Origin: Rhyacophila brunnea
Taxonomy: Eukaryota; Arthropoda; Insecta; Trichoptera; Rhyacophilidae
Length of the DNA: 64,000 bases
Reading direction: 5' to 3'
Assembly (NCBI GenBank): GCA_022495005.1
Contig: JAGYXB010000962.1
Location: forward strand, 1,054,001 to 1,118,000
Position numbers and translations under genes: made by a program. The notes beneath the pieces were generated by a model that saw nothing but the letters and a program-made list of their open reading frames with translations, ran no database searches and was not told the DNA's origin. Of this stretch, positions 1 to 12,309 are shown piece after piece; within the stretch, counting starts at the first letter, position 1, and each line of letters opens with the position of its first letter.

Positions 1-30
1 CCGCAAGTCCGCTTTAGTGGACTTTATGCC

Positions 31-405
31 TTAAGAGCATACATAAGTGAAACGGCAAATAATTTTCATCAGTAAGTGGAACGAAATTTCGCAGTCGTCG
101 CCAATTGGAAACTGACAATCGAGTTGTGAGCACGTCAATTTGTTTTGTGATGGCGTCGGAGGAATATATTCTTAAATCGTGTAAAGATGACTAAAAAACG
201 TTCCGCATGTACTTGAAAAAGAAAACATGTCAATGAATATAATATTATTATTATTACGAATATAATAATAAACATAACATTAAAATGACGCATTTTGAAT
301 TTTTATGACAAATTATATTTCGTTCGGCTAGCGTCATTTGCACAATCTGCGCATCGCCTACTCACTATCTTTTTAGACCATGCCTCAGCAGAAGTATAGC
401 CTTAA
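31..405 (+). mobile_element. TTAA-flanked MITE, family A, copy 1
   Basis: A non-autonomous element of about 370 bp lies between two TTAA tetranucleotides (31-34 and 402-405), the target duplication used by piggyBac-like transposases. The termini are only weakly inverted: the left starts GAGCATACATAAGTG and the right, read in reverse, starts GGCTATACTTC. The interior has no long frame. Three more copies occur here (8850-9205 reversed, 36933-37306, 58907-59269), which fixes the borders well. Assignment to piggyBac rests only on TTAA. Confidence 0.8.
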
Positions 406-1500
406 AACGACACTGGTTTCTTTTATGTTGTATTATTATTTATTATCTAGAGCAGGGGTTGGCGACCTTTTCATACACGAAAACTGCATTATGTTAATAT
501 TTATAGCATACAAAGCTCGTATTCAAGAAACTTTAATTAAATTTAAGAAAAAATCAATTATTTTGTAAAACACTAATTACCTACCACCAATTCATTTAAA
601 AGACTGCTGCCAGAAATTTCCACCCTTGGCCTAGACTAGAGTATTTGCATACCTTTGGAAAACAACATGATGTTGAATCATAGTGGATATTTTTTCGTAA
701 TTTAGAGATCGACTTTTACTTAAAATAGCGAATTCTAATTAATATATAGGTAAATCATTCTACAGTGACACCATGGGCGATTCGCAGGTGTATTGCTACA
801 ATGGCTCTATATGCTAGCAAGCAACACTAATACAACTGCAAATCGGTTGTTGTCGTGCCACCGTAGAATAATTTACCTATGCCAGTACATAATATGAGAG
901 GGGAAGGGTTGTGTGTTTGTGATAGATATTCATTCGTATTTTTCAAGAAAAGATCGAAAGTGGAAAGTGATATTGTTTTATATTTACTCGATAATGAATT
1001 ATTAATTTTCATTTAAAAATTAACTAGACAAAAAGGCAGACTTTGAGAAACAATGGAATGCGAGTTAATACCATCCGAGAGCTTTAGTTATTGACAGAGA
1101 CAACTGCGGAGCATTTTAGTACGAAAAATTCCCACACGATTGAATCGCCTATACGTTTTTATTGACACGGAAATCGGAACTGTGTTGGCAGGAGAAAAGA
1201 AAAAATGTATATATCAACACATGTGTTGGCCGATACTTTTGTACGATGCGAGTATCGTTACTTTGTCACCGGACTCTAGGGGCGGCCTAAACAAAGCTCT
1301 CCACCTGGGGCCGGATGCATAGATGCAGTTGTTAAATTAACCTAATTACGCTTGCCATAGATACTTGCTCGACAATCATTAAAATTCTAATTTCCGAATG
1401 TATTTATAGGTAAATCAATCATGGGTACGGCAAAACTGATTCGCAGTCCCATTGGTATTGAGAAGCAGATGGCTGAGTTGGCATTCCACACTACCTAATA
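406..1500. other. Non-coding AT-rich stretch
   Basis: No gene is visible. At about 454-475 the sequence CAGGGGTTGGCGACCTTTT looks like an isolated hAT-type terminus, similar to the ends of the element at 48637-49316. Short open frames on either strand lack codon bias and splice context. Confidence 0.5.
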
Positions 1501-1502
1501 GT

Positions 1503-2445
1503 TCTCTCCAAACCAACCCGCCCCGCACCACACTCGGTCTTAATCGAGCGTATCATGAGGCCATACGATTGATGTGAAGTATCAGCAGTTGTTTACGCCT
1601 GGGAATGTCTCAGGAGCAGACTGAGGTGGCCACGCACTCAAGTGTGCTTTGACTGAGTTTACAGACTTTCTAAAGTGCAAATGGGAGAGGGGCACGGAGA
1701 ATTAACAAAAATAAATGATTAATTTACGTATTATAATATGTAAAAACAAAGCTAAAACAATACAGACATACTAAATTATGTGAAGAGATCTTCACGTCCG
1801 CAAATTTTTAAAAAGCATTATAGCTGGCCTCTGTGGCGACCAGGTCGGACGGCCCGATTGGACCAACTGGCATCTCTTCCCTTTCGGAGCACATTCTCAG
1901 ACATTTCCAGATTATGTGTTTAGCATCCTGTAGTTCTACACCACATGGACATGTTGGTCGGGTGACAAGTCCAAACTCAAAGAGCTGCCAGCGAATCCAC
2001 CGTGCCCAGTCAAGAATTGACTGGTATGATGGTCAGGAGACAAACTGGTAATCTCCAATCGCCATTGGACATTAGGAAGGAACAAATATGTGTGTCTGCC
2101 CTTGGTGGAAGCATCCACTTTCGCCGCCAGGTCTTCGACGCCACATCCAGCGTCATGACGTATTGTCCGCTTCCTCAGTGATACTTTTCAGCATCAAGGT
2201 TTGGAGGCGGAGTAGGGTGAAAGTCACCAACAACGGCCCTCTCGGCTCCTTAAAGGAGCATCGTGGATGGGCCGCGTACCTATATGTGCAGGTCAAGAGG
2301 AAGGATCCCGACCAGGACAGAGAACGCGTCCGTGGATGTTGTACGGTAGGCCTTAGTGAATACCACACTACTGATATGATGAGATTAAGAATTACATGTA
2401 AATTGTACCTACATATGCAGTTCGCCATACCACTGGTATGTCGGA
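1503..2445 (-). pseudogene. Non-LTR retrotransposon 3' end, copy 1 (dead)
   Basis: Read on the minus strand, the part around 1850-2070 aligns with the copies at 47330-47950 and 49780-50222. In the best copy (47.7-47.9 kb) the frame gives LTGHGGFAGKL followed by a Cys-x-Cys...His...Cys pattern and WECLRMCSE. That is typical of the C-terminal end of LINE polyproteins, after reverse transcriptase. This copy has stops and frameshifts. The lower-coordinate part, including a GAAGATCTCTTCAC palindrome, is the presumed 3' untranslated end. Homology to the other copies stops near 2075, and the rest up to 2445 is assigned by continuity only. Confidence 0.6.
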
Positions 2446-2459
2446 CGGCCGTATAGTAT

Positions 2460-3633
2460 TGAGATCAATGAATGAGGCGTTGTTCGTTGAGTATTCATTG
2501 CAAACAGTAAATTTTCCAATTTTATTAGATTCAATAACAACTGACTAATTGGCCATTTGTTTTTTTTTCAATATTTACGAAGAAAACATACTTCCCAAAT
2601 ATTTTGATTTTTTTGATCAAATTCTTTAGGAGCAATGAATTTATTTACATTAAAAATACAATAAATCAATTAAATTAATAATATTCCAAAGTCAAAATAA
2701 GAAAATATTGATACGGTAGACAAAAAAACAAGAGAAAAGGACAGCGATATAGTTTTCCTTGCAGAATGGATCGCATGCAATATACGTGTCTCACTCCGGC
2801 TTCAAGATGTTCCGCTCTACATTTCTGCGGCCCATGCATCCCAAACAAAAGCATAGAGCGGCAGGAAGTGACGAGAATAAGACAAAAACGTCGTAAGTAC
2901 AAAGAGATCATGAAAGCAAAATGGAATTTAATTTGAAAAGCTTCAAGGGGGAGTTTAGTATCATTCCGTAATAATTTATGGCAGGGTTAGTGGTGGATTT
3001 ACGGCTCTGATACGCGAAAATAGGTTTTATGAGAAGATAATAATAAGAACGCTTTTCGCAGCGTGGAAATTTGAAAAGACTGCATTTAACACGTAAGTAC
3101 GCCAGTCAACAAGACGGAAAATGGCAGTTTACAGGTCACAGGGAAAGCAGAATGGCGGGAAAAAATTCCGCGTTGATAATAATTTTGTGTGGACGCCGCC
3201 ATCTTTCATTTAGTACAAATTTCGTACACAAAACGAAAAATTTATAATTCGTAATTATATTGTTAGTCAGCGCTATTTCGCATGTTAGCCAACAATATAC
3301 CAATACTATTAGGAAATAAACTGTTTACAATGTATTTATTATGACCAGGCAGGCGGTGATTAGAATATTATTATTACATATTTCAATGTCAAACAAATAT
3401 TTACGATACGATTATTGATATAGTTTCACATTTCAAGGTGTTAGAATAATAATGCATAATAATATTATGTCAGTCATTCAAATCCGTGAAAGCTTTCTAA
3501 AAATGTAAGTACACATTTTAAAATTAGGCATGTTAAAAATCGACCTTTACGTCATGCAACTGCATATATTTTCCGGACAATCTTATTGATCTGTCAAAAA
3601 ATCATTACGTAGTCGCTTACAACTATTAACAAT
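2460..3633. other. Non-coding stretch
   Basis: No gene was recognised. The patch at about 3040-3230 is less AT-rich than its surroundings and contains GGACGCCGCCATC, but it shows no open frame with splice sites on the minus strand. It lies 3'-ward of the last exon seen here, so it is probably intron of the minus-strand gene. Confidence 0.4.
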
Positions 3634-4064
3634 TACAAGATAAAAAGAAATTTTTATATACAATGTTTTTAAATTTTCTGCTGAAACTTGACTTGACTAG
3701 CTTAAACGATCAAAAATATTTGTACTTGATAGAAATAATACTGAAATGTCATATTGATTTTAATAGTAACGCACGTATATATTAATATTAATAATTTAGT
3801 TACTAGGACCCACTTAGGAACCAATAATAGTTATACTTTTTACGGATTTCTTCCGAAATAACTTTTCATACAAAATATAATTAACTGAAAATGAAATCGG
3901 TTATACTTAAAGATGGCTAAAAGTATTAAAAAATGCATTGGCATCGTGTTCTGATATATTCTAAAAGTTTCAAATGTCTAGCTAGTCGGGAAGTTAGTTA
4001 AAAATAGATTGCAAGATTTGTACCGGATAAATAAGAATACGAGCTAAGAAAAACGTTGTAAAAT
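3634..4064 (+). mobile_element. Inverted-end MITE, family B, copy 1
   Basis: A repeat of about 430 bp has ends that both carry ACAACGTTTTTA-like sequence in inverted orientation: TATACAATGTTTTTAAATTTT near the left, and AAAAACGTTGTAAAATA at the right. Near-identical copies lie at 36610-37385 (interrupted), 52818-53270 and 55122-55556 (both reversed), and a fragment at 30263-30350. A marker string shared by the full copies is GCATTGGCATCGTGTTCTGA or a close variant. It has no coding capacity. Confidence 0.75.
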
Positions 4065-4178
4065 ACTTCATACTTTCAAACTATTCCACTAAAATGAATA
4101 TCTGTATGTTACAGTAGCGGTCAAGTGGTGGTCAACTTAAAAAAAAAACATATTTCCTCAACAATTACTACGCACGTA

Positions 4179-5176
4179 TTAACCTTTTCCACTCGAAATT
4201 TTTTTTATAGGTACATACCACCCACTCGAGACTTTTTTCCGTACAAAGCATAATTTCAATATAAAACATTTAATTGGTGAAAAAAATGTAAAAAAAATTT
4301 TTTTATTTTTATTCTGTAAAATAGATTTATAATGAATATACTGTACTTATTTTTAGTTTATTTATAATTCTTCATTGTGTGGTATTTCACAAAACAATCT
4401 CCAATATGTAATCCTGGCTTATCACAGAATCGTAATGAAATAGCGGTATGTAGAGAAGTGGCTATAAAGTGTAAATCGTCCATACGTATAGTTATGACTG
4501 TAAATATGATACAAATGAATTGCCTTCAAATACACTTGTAATATAAGCGGCTGTCACGTAAATTTCCTAAATTAGTTTCGGGCTCATAACAACTCATTCC
4601 CAGTGCGGTACACATTATCAAAAGATTTCTCAAAAAATAATAAATCGATACGTAATAATTTTCATTTGACTCATTAGAGTATTTCACATTATATAGGTTC
4701 CGAATCGGCATAATATACTAGTAAGTATTGTCATCAAAAACAGTCTATTCAAATATAAAACTGTAAACTATACGAGACGCCCCTGCGCAAGCGAGAACCA
4801 ATAAAAAAATATAAACACACTTCAAAATCATGCGTGACAAACACTTCACTCAAGTCTGGGAACATTCAATAAATAAAATTTATGTGACAAAAAAACATTG
4901 CTTGCAAGCGACGATCTACGAATAAAAAAAGAGAAGATTCCGATAAAAATACTATGTTGAAATTACGCACGCAGTTTTCTTTTGCCGACTTCTTTCTCAG
5001 ATAAATGTAATAACCTATTATTATTCATTCTAACTTGATTGAAATCGCATTATAAAAATTTCTGAAAATATTACAAAAAATGATTTCATAGGCGTGCCGC
5101 CGCTACGGCGGCACTCGAGTAATACGGGAAACTTGTAATGCCGCCGATATGGCGGCACTCGAGTGTTAAGGGTTAA
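4179..5176. mobile_element. piggyBac-like non-autonomous element with GCCGCC hairpins
   Basis: TTAA occurs at both borders (4179-4182 and 5173-5176). The inner ends are inverted: left CCTTTTCCACTCGA, right (reversed) CCCTTAACACTCGAGTGCC. These are CC-starting ends with a TTAA duplication, as in piggyBac. The right arm contains two short perfect-looking hairpins (about 5094-5120 and 5141-5166), each built from GCCGCC and GGCGGC with CACTCGAG after it. The interior is AT-rich and has no transposase frame. Confidence 0.7.
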
Positions 5177-5687
5177 AGTGATGTAGGTACATAATTTAAT
5201 AATACTGCACTGTTAAAATATATTATCTGTACCTATGCTTAAGTATGCTTCCGTACAATGGCAATAAAATTATTGTTTCCTTCGCAAATTTAAAATTTCG
5301 AATTCTTGATTTCATCACTTCAATACGATTTGATTGGAAGTAGTCACTATCATCATTTACGTATTGTCTAATAATTTACCATTGACAATGAGAGCAGGTA
5401 ACGTGAGATAACATCGTATTGATGTCGACATTTTGAATTAGCTGTCAGTCATAGATTTACCATTGACTCTTATGTTTTCGATCAGAATTAATCTAAAATC
5501 ACATTTTCAATGGATTGTATTTTTATAAGTAAGTACTATTATTAAAGTACAAATCTAAAGCACGATTTACGTAGGTAGATTTCAATTCACTTATTTTAGG
5601 AATCTATGCAGGGCGCCAGTTGAAAAGCCTGCAGAAGAAGACATTCCTGTTGGTTTATATGTTTATAATAATATTATTATCTCTTAC
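5177..5687. other. Intron of the minus-strand gene
   Basis: This lies just 3'-ward of the exon at 5804..5688. It begins on the minus strand with GTAAGAGAT, a good donor. It is AT-rich with no exon seen. The next exon must lie below this stretch or, more likely, outside the window. Confidence 0.6.
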
Positions 5688-5804
5688 CTGGTGGAGATCG
5701 ATCCGGATCGGAGTGATGATGTGGAGGCGCACTAAAAGCGCTGGAACAACCGGCTCGTCGGCCCAAGCTTCCACCTCCCATTGGGCCACGAGATTCGACA
5801 GGAC
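5688..5804 (-). CDS. Internal coding exon of the large minus-strand gene (third exon seen)
   Basis: On the minus strand a polypyrimidine acceptor (TTTTATTCCTAG) is followed by 117 nt open in one frame, then CCACCAG and a GTAAGAG donor. It enters in phase 1: the G left by the exon at 9757..9658 joins GT to make Gly. It leaves in phase 1. The predicted residues begin PVESRGPMGGGSLGRRAG and end with a His-rich HHHSDPDRSPP stretch. There is no known domain. The Pro/Gly/His bias matches the preceding exon and is typical of disordered regions in chromatin proteins. What follows lies beyond base 1. Support is the splice sites, phase match and similar composition; no cDNA evidence is available. Confidence 0.75.
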
Positions 5805-6959
5805 CTAGGAATAAAAAAATCAAATCAATTATTATTGGATAACATTGGTTTATTATCCCTGTTCAACAGGCGGCAATTAAAAAAAAATCAACATTTCGTC
5901 AATCGCTACGTTATGAAGGATCAGGAACTAATGCTTTGAAAAAACGTAGATAGGTACATGTCCCAAAACATTCAATTTTTGTACCCACAGCTTTATCCTA
6001 TGTACATGCCCACCGCGAGTGCAATAAATCGGGCTATGATTCGTAAGTAGTTATCAATGCGTAACAAACAGAGTACATCGGTTGCGCAACATTGCCTGAT
6101 ACTTCTGGAAAATTGTATTACGCATGCGAATTTTAACAAATTATTGACTTTACGAACTTATGCGAACTAGAGAATCGACTGTTTAATCTGCAAAACCGGC
6201 TAACTCCATTTCGGTATATTGTTCAGGAAGGAGAAAAAACTTAATAATTTAACTATCGAGTGGAATTTAACAATTACAAAAATACACTTGGATTTTTTTT
6301 ACAAATAACCTGCACTATCAATTATTAATACACTATTTAAGCTTCCTTTTTATATATAAAGAAAATTTATATAAAGAGCAGAGACGTTCCATTTACGATA
6401 TTGAAAATTTGATACCTGTGTGAAAAACGATAACGCATTTATTTATTGGTTTAGTTTAGAAGTTTGAAATTTTGTGTGAGCATAAAAACATGCTTTATAA
6501 CAAAATGCCATCAAAATCTCATTTTTGGTCAAAAGTGCAGTTAGCTGGTTTGCAAATAAAGCAGTCGATATGCAATTCCATTGGCTAATCGCATTATTGT
6601 AAATATCAAGGCCTACTTGGTAGGTAAATATTTACCTACTGTCAGGTGGCAATACCACCTGTCATCTTTATCATATGTCACCCCTCTCTCGCACGTTTAG
6701 ATACAGTTTTACAAGTTTAAGATGTGATATATGACTCCCACTCGGTCCAAGAATTGTGTAAAATATGTTTGAAAAAAATAGAATAAAAGATAGAATAAAT
6801 TGAACTACAAGAAGTAGGTAGTTATTATTATTCTTCAATGACCTTTCACCAAGGATTGACGGTAAACAACTGTAAATAATTTATACAAAATTGTATTATA
6901 AACGCAATCGACATAGAGCTTAAAATGCTTCCCGAGGAAAACGCGCTAATTTAGTTAGA

Positions 6960-7200
6960 AAACTGTTGTGAATTATTCATCTCGAAAGCGGCGGAAAGCG
7001 TCCGGACAAAGAATAAAATATATTGTATCTTCCGGCCCTGTATAAATAACAGATTAAACAAGAGGCGCGGCGTTATCCCGGGGTGGCACTGCACAGCGGT
7101 GACAGGTCCCGTAATGAGCCCTCAGGAAATTTCTAGAGCCCTACAACGGGGAATTTTAATAGAGGTCCTGGACTGCATATTTTCGTAGGGACTGTTTCCA
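6960..7200. other. GC-richer intronic island 1
   Basis: About 240 bp stands out from the AT-rich intron, with strings such as GGCGCGGCGTTATCCCGGGG and GGTGACAGGTCCCG. I found no second copy in the window, no long frame and no inverted ends. It could be a conserved regulatory element or a single-copy relic. Confidence 0.3.
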
Positions 7201-8592
7201 CGTGAAGCAACAGTTACTACAAAAAAGCTATTTTAAATCCTGTTGCTTAACTATGACCCTGTGAGTAATAGTATGGCTTCGGCGCTATGATCACAAAGCA
7301 GCATAAGGTGATAATATTATAATATTCCATATTAGGTAGGTATATACCTACCTATATTGTTTAGTTTAAGTTATTTTTTTTAATTCAACCAAGTATATAG
7401 CTAGTGATGTATACGGACCGTGACAGACATGTTCAAACTTTTGATTGTAAATTAATTGAAGGCAGTTTTGTGCTTTTAAACAAAATGACAATATTTATTT
7501 TGGTATCTATACTTCACTGTGAAATAAACATAATATTATATATATATAGACGCATATAACAATATTATTAAATTATTTTTGAAATCTAGATCCTAGACTG
7601 AACAATAGGTAAGTATACAAAATTTCAATTTGGAACAGCCTTAGATATACATACCTATTAAGTATTAAGTATTTGAAGTATCAAAATTATTGAAAACGTG
7701 TACCGGCGGTCGAGCGCTTTGCAAATTAAGCTACCAGCTCGAGTACATACTATCAATCAATTTCAATTTCTAACAAAATATGCACTTAAGTTATTCTTAA
7801 ATTCCGTCAATAATGACAATCAACACTTTATAATTTTTAAAACCAAAAAGCGACGAAAATGACAATAGTTATAACTTAAAATTTTATGAAAATCTGACGC
7901 CATCAATGACTCAAAGTCAGTTCAATGTTATTGCAGCTATCAACTGATTAACGAACTTGTAAAATGACTAGATACGAACAACCTCAGAAATATATCAATT
8001 AAAAAATAGTGGTAGAGTAGGATTCTAACGCGAATCCATTGAATTCCAGCAAATGCACATAAATTATGTATGTACACAAATGCTGTATTATTAATTCTTC
8101 GCTCTATATGCTATATGATATATGCCTTCCTTGGTGATTTTGGGATGAAACATAATTACACAACATAGGTAATAAAAATAAACCATCCAGCATGAATCTA
8201 GTTCCCCGAAATATTCGATCACCTATGGCTGTCAGGGTGCAAATAGAATATTATTTTCTTCGCGAATGACACTTACTTAAATAAAAATAAAAACAGAAAA
8301 TAAATATTTTTGTGAAGACGTTGTACGAAAAACAACTTTTTTGAGATTTGAGTACAATCAACTCAATCTACGTTTATCAGACATACCAATCGTCCAACGG
8401 TCGGATAAAGGTGAAATATACGAATTGTCGTTTTGATCCACAACCACTGAGTTTGACAAGCGTACGAGGAGAAAAGAAAGTAGGTACTCATCTTAACTAC
8501 AAGAGCAGCATTTGACTTTAATTCATACCACATGACAGTGTAATAAGATAGAATGTGAAAGCCAGTCGCCATGAGATAATAATAGGTACCTA

Positions 8593-9344
8593 CACCGTTT
8601 ACATGTGCATCAATTTACTGCTGACAGTACGAATTATCGCGGCCATAACAATTAAATGTACCTACGTGTAAACACGTATTATCGTGCAAGTTGCAAGATT
8701 GCATGCAAGGATCAAAAAAGTTCAAAAGCTTCTAAAATTTCACGCCACAATTGGACTGTGCGATATCTGTGCCTGCGCAGTAGAACGATAGTGGGGACCT
8801 GCCGGAAAAAACGAACTCACCACACAGAGACGTCTTGCTTACTCTTTAAGGCTATATACTTCAGTTGAGGCATGATCTAAAAAGATCGTGACTAGGCGAT
8901 GCGCGGATTGTGCAATTGACGCGAGCCGAACGAAATATAATCTGTCATTAAAATTCAACATGCGTCCTTTAATGTTATGTTATTGTTATATTAGTAACAA
9001 TAATAGTATATTCATTGACATGTTTTCTTTTTTAGATTGGTAACGTTTTTTAGTCATCTTTATACGATTTAAGAATATATTCCTCCGACGCCATCACAAA
9101 ACAAAATGTCGTGCTCACACCTCGACTGTTCGTCTCCGATTGGCGACGAGTGAAAAATTTCGTCCCACCTACTGTTGAAAATTATTTGCCGTTTCACTTA
9201 TGATCTTAAGAATGAGATTGGCGAGGCAGTCAGCACTTTTTCGTGTCAACAATAATTATAATCGAGTGTATACACGTGCATTTTGTTGTTATGGCCGCGA
9301 TAATTCGTACTGCCAGCAGTAAATTCGTGCACGCGTAAACGGGG
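8593..9344. mobile_element. Inverted-repeat DNA element split by a family A MITE
   Basis: The ends are long imperfect inverted repeats. The left CACCGTTTAC through GTACGAATTATCGCGGCC matches the reverse of the right GGCCGCGATAATTCGTAC through GTAAACGGGG, over about 60 bp. TA flanks both sides (8591-8592, 9345-9346), suggesting a TA target duplication of the Tc1/mariner type. A family A MITE (8850-9205) sits inside, so the original element was about 390 bp. It has no transposase. Confidence 0.75.
8846..9209 (-). mobile_element. TTAA MITE, family A, copy 2 (nested)
   Basis: Reverse-orientation copy of the element at 31-405, bounded by TTAA at 8846-8849 and 9206-9209. It is inserted in the inverted-repeat element 8593-9344, so it is the younger of the two. 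Confidence 0.85.
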
Positions 9345-9657
9345 TATAAGGCTTTGAAGCGGGGTTCGGTTTATTACTTTATTACGGTCAGGCCATAAGT
9401 TACGACGTTGCTACGGATAAGTCGAAATAGTTTCTGAGTTTCAACCCAACCTGTCTTTTTTTCAAGCGAATGAGATTCCTGCAACGTGGATATTCGTTAA
9501 ACACCATTTAAGCACGTGGTGTTTATATATGACGGATATGCTGGGAACTGCGAGTGAGTGAAAGAGCTGTGATCGTCAGAGATTCTTGGACGTTTCGCGT
9601 TGTGCATAATATGCTCAACCTAAAGAACGTATACAGAAATAAATACATAATAATTAC

Positions 9658-9757
9658 CTGGATGCATATGTGGAGGAGCCACCCCTCCTGGTGGATGCAT
9701 GGAAGAGAGGGCTCCCAGAGGAGTATACGAAGGACCGGCTGTGCCAGCAGGTAGCTC
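9658..9757 (-). CDS. Internal coding exon of the large minus-strand gene (second exon seen)
   Basis: On the minus strand TATTTCTTTCAG precedes a 100-nt open exon that ends CATCCAG before a GTAATTA donor. It enters in phase 0, exactly where the large exon leaves, and exits in phase 1. The predicted peptide starts ELPAGTAGPSYTPLGAL and ends with a Pro/Gly/His/Met-rich stretch (GGVAPPHMHP). It carries no catalytic or metal-binding motif and looks disordered. Direct splicing to the large exon gives an unbroken frame across a 30-kb intron. An extra exon in between cannot be excluded. Confidence 0.78.
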
Positions 9758-9910
9758 CTGAAAGAAATAAAATATTATAATTACAAACACGTAGTACGAG
9801 CTTTTTTAATACAACTCAAACAATTGAATCAATAACCTAATTACTAATGCATTTACATAATATGGTAATAGACATGAGTATGTGTCGTGATAGCCTGTAA
9901 CTCTACCCGA

Positions 9911-10147
9911 ATTAAACGAATTATTTCACAACTGGTGACAGTGGCGCACCCAGGGCGGGGGGGCAAGGGGCCCTGGCACCGCCAAACATGAAAATTATCA
10001 GAATGATTTTAAACATTAAAATTGAAAGCCAATAAACTATACCTTTGGGCTTAGTCAAATAAAAACACGGCAAAAAATGATTTGTAATAATTTTCCAGCA
10101 ATTAAACGAACTATTTCACAACTGGTGACAGTGGCGCACCCAGGGGG
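9911..10147 (+). repeat. 190-bp direct duplication with a CAGTGGCGCACCCAGG motif
   Basis: A 47-bp segment (9911-9957) recurs almost exactly at 10101-10147. Both begin ATTAAACGAA and end CAGTGGCGCACCCAGGG, followed by a G run. The offset is 190 bp. The CAGTGGCG start resembles a hAT terminus. It is either a local tandem duplication or two copies of one element end. Confidence 0.65.
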
Positions 10148-10500
10148 GGGGGCTGAGATTTTGAAGTAGAAGCAGTAACTATTTCTATTTTTATTTCCTT
10201 ATCCAGATCACGTGAAGTAATTTTCAAATATTTCAATATTCATGACATATTACAGGAGTGAGAGAACATGTGCATTTCCGTGCTTTTAACTAACGTAGAT
10301 CCCTCTTACAGTCGCGCAATCTGATCTTTAATTAGAATAGTTTGACGATGAGTGCAACGCGTGTCAAATAGAACACCAAAACTTATAATTTTCACGACGA
10401 ATGGAAAATTAAGTATTTCTTTGTGACGATGAAAGAAAATTATTAACTGTTGTTTAATTTGTAACGCCTAGTGTCAGCTAAACATAATACGTTTTTTAGG

Positions 10501-10876
10501 TTAAGCGTCAATTATATTGAGCTTCTTTACGAGCTGTTTGTTGGCGAATTTAAAAGCGGGCGATTCAGCTACTGCGATTTGATGATTACACACAAAACTT
10601 TCCATTCGCTGAGAAGCCACAAGCCAGCGACTATTTTGACAGAACGTAGTTCGTTTTTTTACCGGGAGGTTGCTACTGCGCTCTACTGCGCAGACGCAGT
10701 AGGCCCACACGCTGGCGTGTAGCGTGTAAAGTTGACCGGCTTTCAACTTTTCTCGGTAGAGTGTTTACAACCTGCTTGTTAGCTTGTTCGATGATTACAC
10801 TGGGCGAGTTTACAGGCATATTATAAATTCGCCAACAAACAGCTCGTAAAGAAGCTCAATTTAATTGAGGCTTTAA
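10501..10876. mobile_element. TTAA MITE with about 45-bp inverted ends
   Basis: TTAA at 10501-10504 and 10873-10876 bounds strong inverted repeats: left GAGCTTCTTTACGAGCTGTT, right AACAGCTCGTAAAGAAGCTC, about 45 bp in all. The 280-bp core contains a CTACTGCGC/GCGCAGACGCAG palindromic patch. The two overlapping open frames on opposite strands follow from the inverted structure and are not genes. Confidence 0.8.
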
Positions 10877-11239
10877 AGAATAACAATGGAAGAGTTTCGC
10901 AGATCACTGCCAGGTTTGATACCTAGTATTTTAGTATAGTTATAGTCTTAGTATAGTTATTTAATACCTCTATGTTTGATACCGTAGGTAGAAGTAGATT
11001 GCAGCCTATCGATTAACTGTTACGACACCAGATTTCCGCTAGTTAGATTAATGTTTGGTGTATAATTATTATTATTATTATTATTACTGCCCATGAATAT
11101 ATAATAATATAATATATTTATTTAATTGAAACCATTAGGTATATAGAAAAAAAAATTAAGAATACACAGTGCAGCCCAGAAACCAAATACCTACAATATT
11201 GTCATATAATAATAATAATACGATGTTTCCGGAAGTCAA

Positions 11240-11540
11240 ACGTGATAATGATATCACATTCTAAAGATTTTCCGAAATTTCCCTCTGCGGAAAATGCGGG
11301 ATCAAACGGGGTCGAGAGTCCGAAGCGAGGCGATACGGATAGAGCCTCTCACTTTATTGCATGGCGAAAGTTTCCCGGAAGTTTTGACATTTCGACGGAT
11401 AAACTTGCCCGATTGGTATGGCACGGATTTCGGAAAAGTCCCGACGGTTGGTGCTTAGAAGCGACCGAGATAAAATCTCAATTTATCATTTTTGAAAGAA
11501 TACTTTCACTAATGATAATTTACACACTGACGAGTATATT
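11240..11540. other. GC-richer intronic island 2
   Basis: A stretch of higher GC just left of a hAT element. It has an open plus-strand frame over the whole length (from 11242), but no splice sites, no recognisable motif and no second copy. It is a candidate conserved non-coding element or a decayed coding relic. Confidence 0.3.
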
Positions 11541-11576
11541 AAGCATATTTTCATCGTCTTTTGATTGCCGTATATA

Positions 11577-12210
11577 CAGGCGCGCACACATGGAGTGTGG
11601 GTTTGCGTCCGCACTCCTCCCAGCCCAGCAACGCAAAAATAAAAATTATTTTGGTAAATCGAATATTACTTCTTCTTAGTTTTCACCAGGACCTCATGAC
11701 TGAGGATCGTGACCCAGATTTGGCTGTCGAACAGCCTATGAATGGGTTGGCCCCACTATCAGCATTCTACGGCACGCAAGTCGTGTGGCTACTGGAAGAC
11801 CCGTGGCACTCATAAATTTGTGTGACTATCTTGGACATCCAATTTTGTTTTAATATTTCGATGCGGCATGTCAATAAGACGAGACAGCTCGGACGACACA
11901 AACGGACACTAACGGTCTTTTTAATTGTGACCATTAAGTCGCACGCGTTCAATAACCACTTGTGGATACGACAGCTCGCAATAACTCGTCAGTGTGAAAC
12001 GCCTGAGTATGGAGAATGTACCCGAAAAATGCGGTATTTCGCAATCGAAGTAACGAGAAGCTATAAGTGGCGGGGTAACTGCGGAAGTCAGTGACACCTT
12101 CTAGATTTTGATATCCCCGCCTCTCTGGTCGCTTTCAAAATTAATAAAGACATATTATGGATGTATTTTCAAAATGGACCACTCATACTATTTTTCTGTG
12201 TGCGCGCCTG
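11577..12210 (+). mobile_element. hAT-like non-autonomous element, family C, copy 1
   Basis: It starts CAGGCGCGCACACA and ends TGTGTGCGCGCCTG, perfect 14-bp terminal inverted repeats. The interior is shared with copies at 16380-16958 and 61403-62379. No matching 8-bp target duplication is preserved here; the second copy shows one. Confidence 0.8.
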
Positions 12211-12309
12211 GAATCACGATTGAGTATTAAATTAAAGCAATAGACGTATTAGCCAATATTTTTTTTAAATTTTGATTTTTACAAAGGGGTTGAAAAAAAA
12301 TATACTTAC

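Larger units (their letters stand above)
5805..9657 (-). other. Intron between the second and third exons seen (about 3.85 kb)
   Basis: Donor and acceptor are both canonical on the minus strand. It holds a nested inverted-repeat element (8593-9344) and a GC-richer island at about 6960-7200. The rest is AT-rich with runs of TAGGTA/TACCTA words. No gene is seen on the plus strand. Confidence 0.7.

Noticed and set aside
8656..8868. 70-codon frame at 8.66 kb
   Set aside because: It crosses the border of two nested mobile elements, so it is a chance frame.
10471..10746. Opposed open frames at 10.5-10.75 kb
   Set aside because: They are within a TTAA MITE whose inverted structure makes both strands open.
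11242..11815. 145-codon plus-strand frame
   Set aside because: It runs from a non-repeat island into a hAT element without splice sites or recognisable motifs, so a chance frame is likelier.
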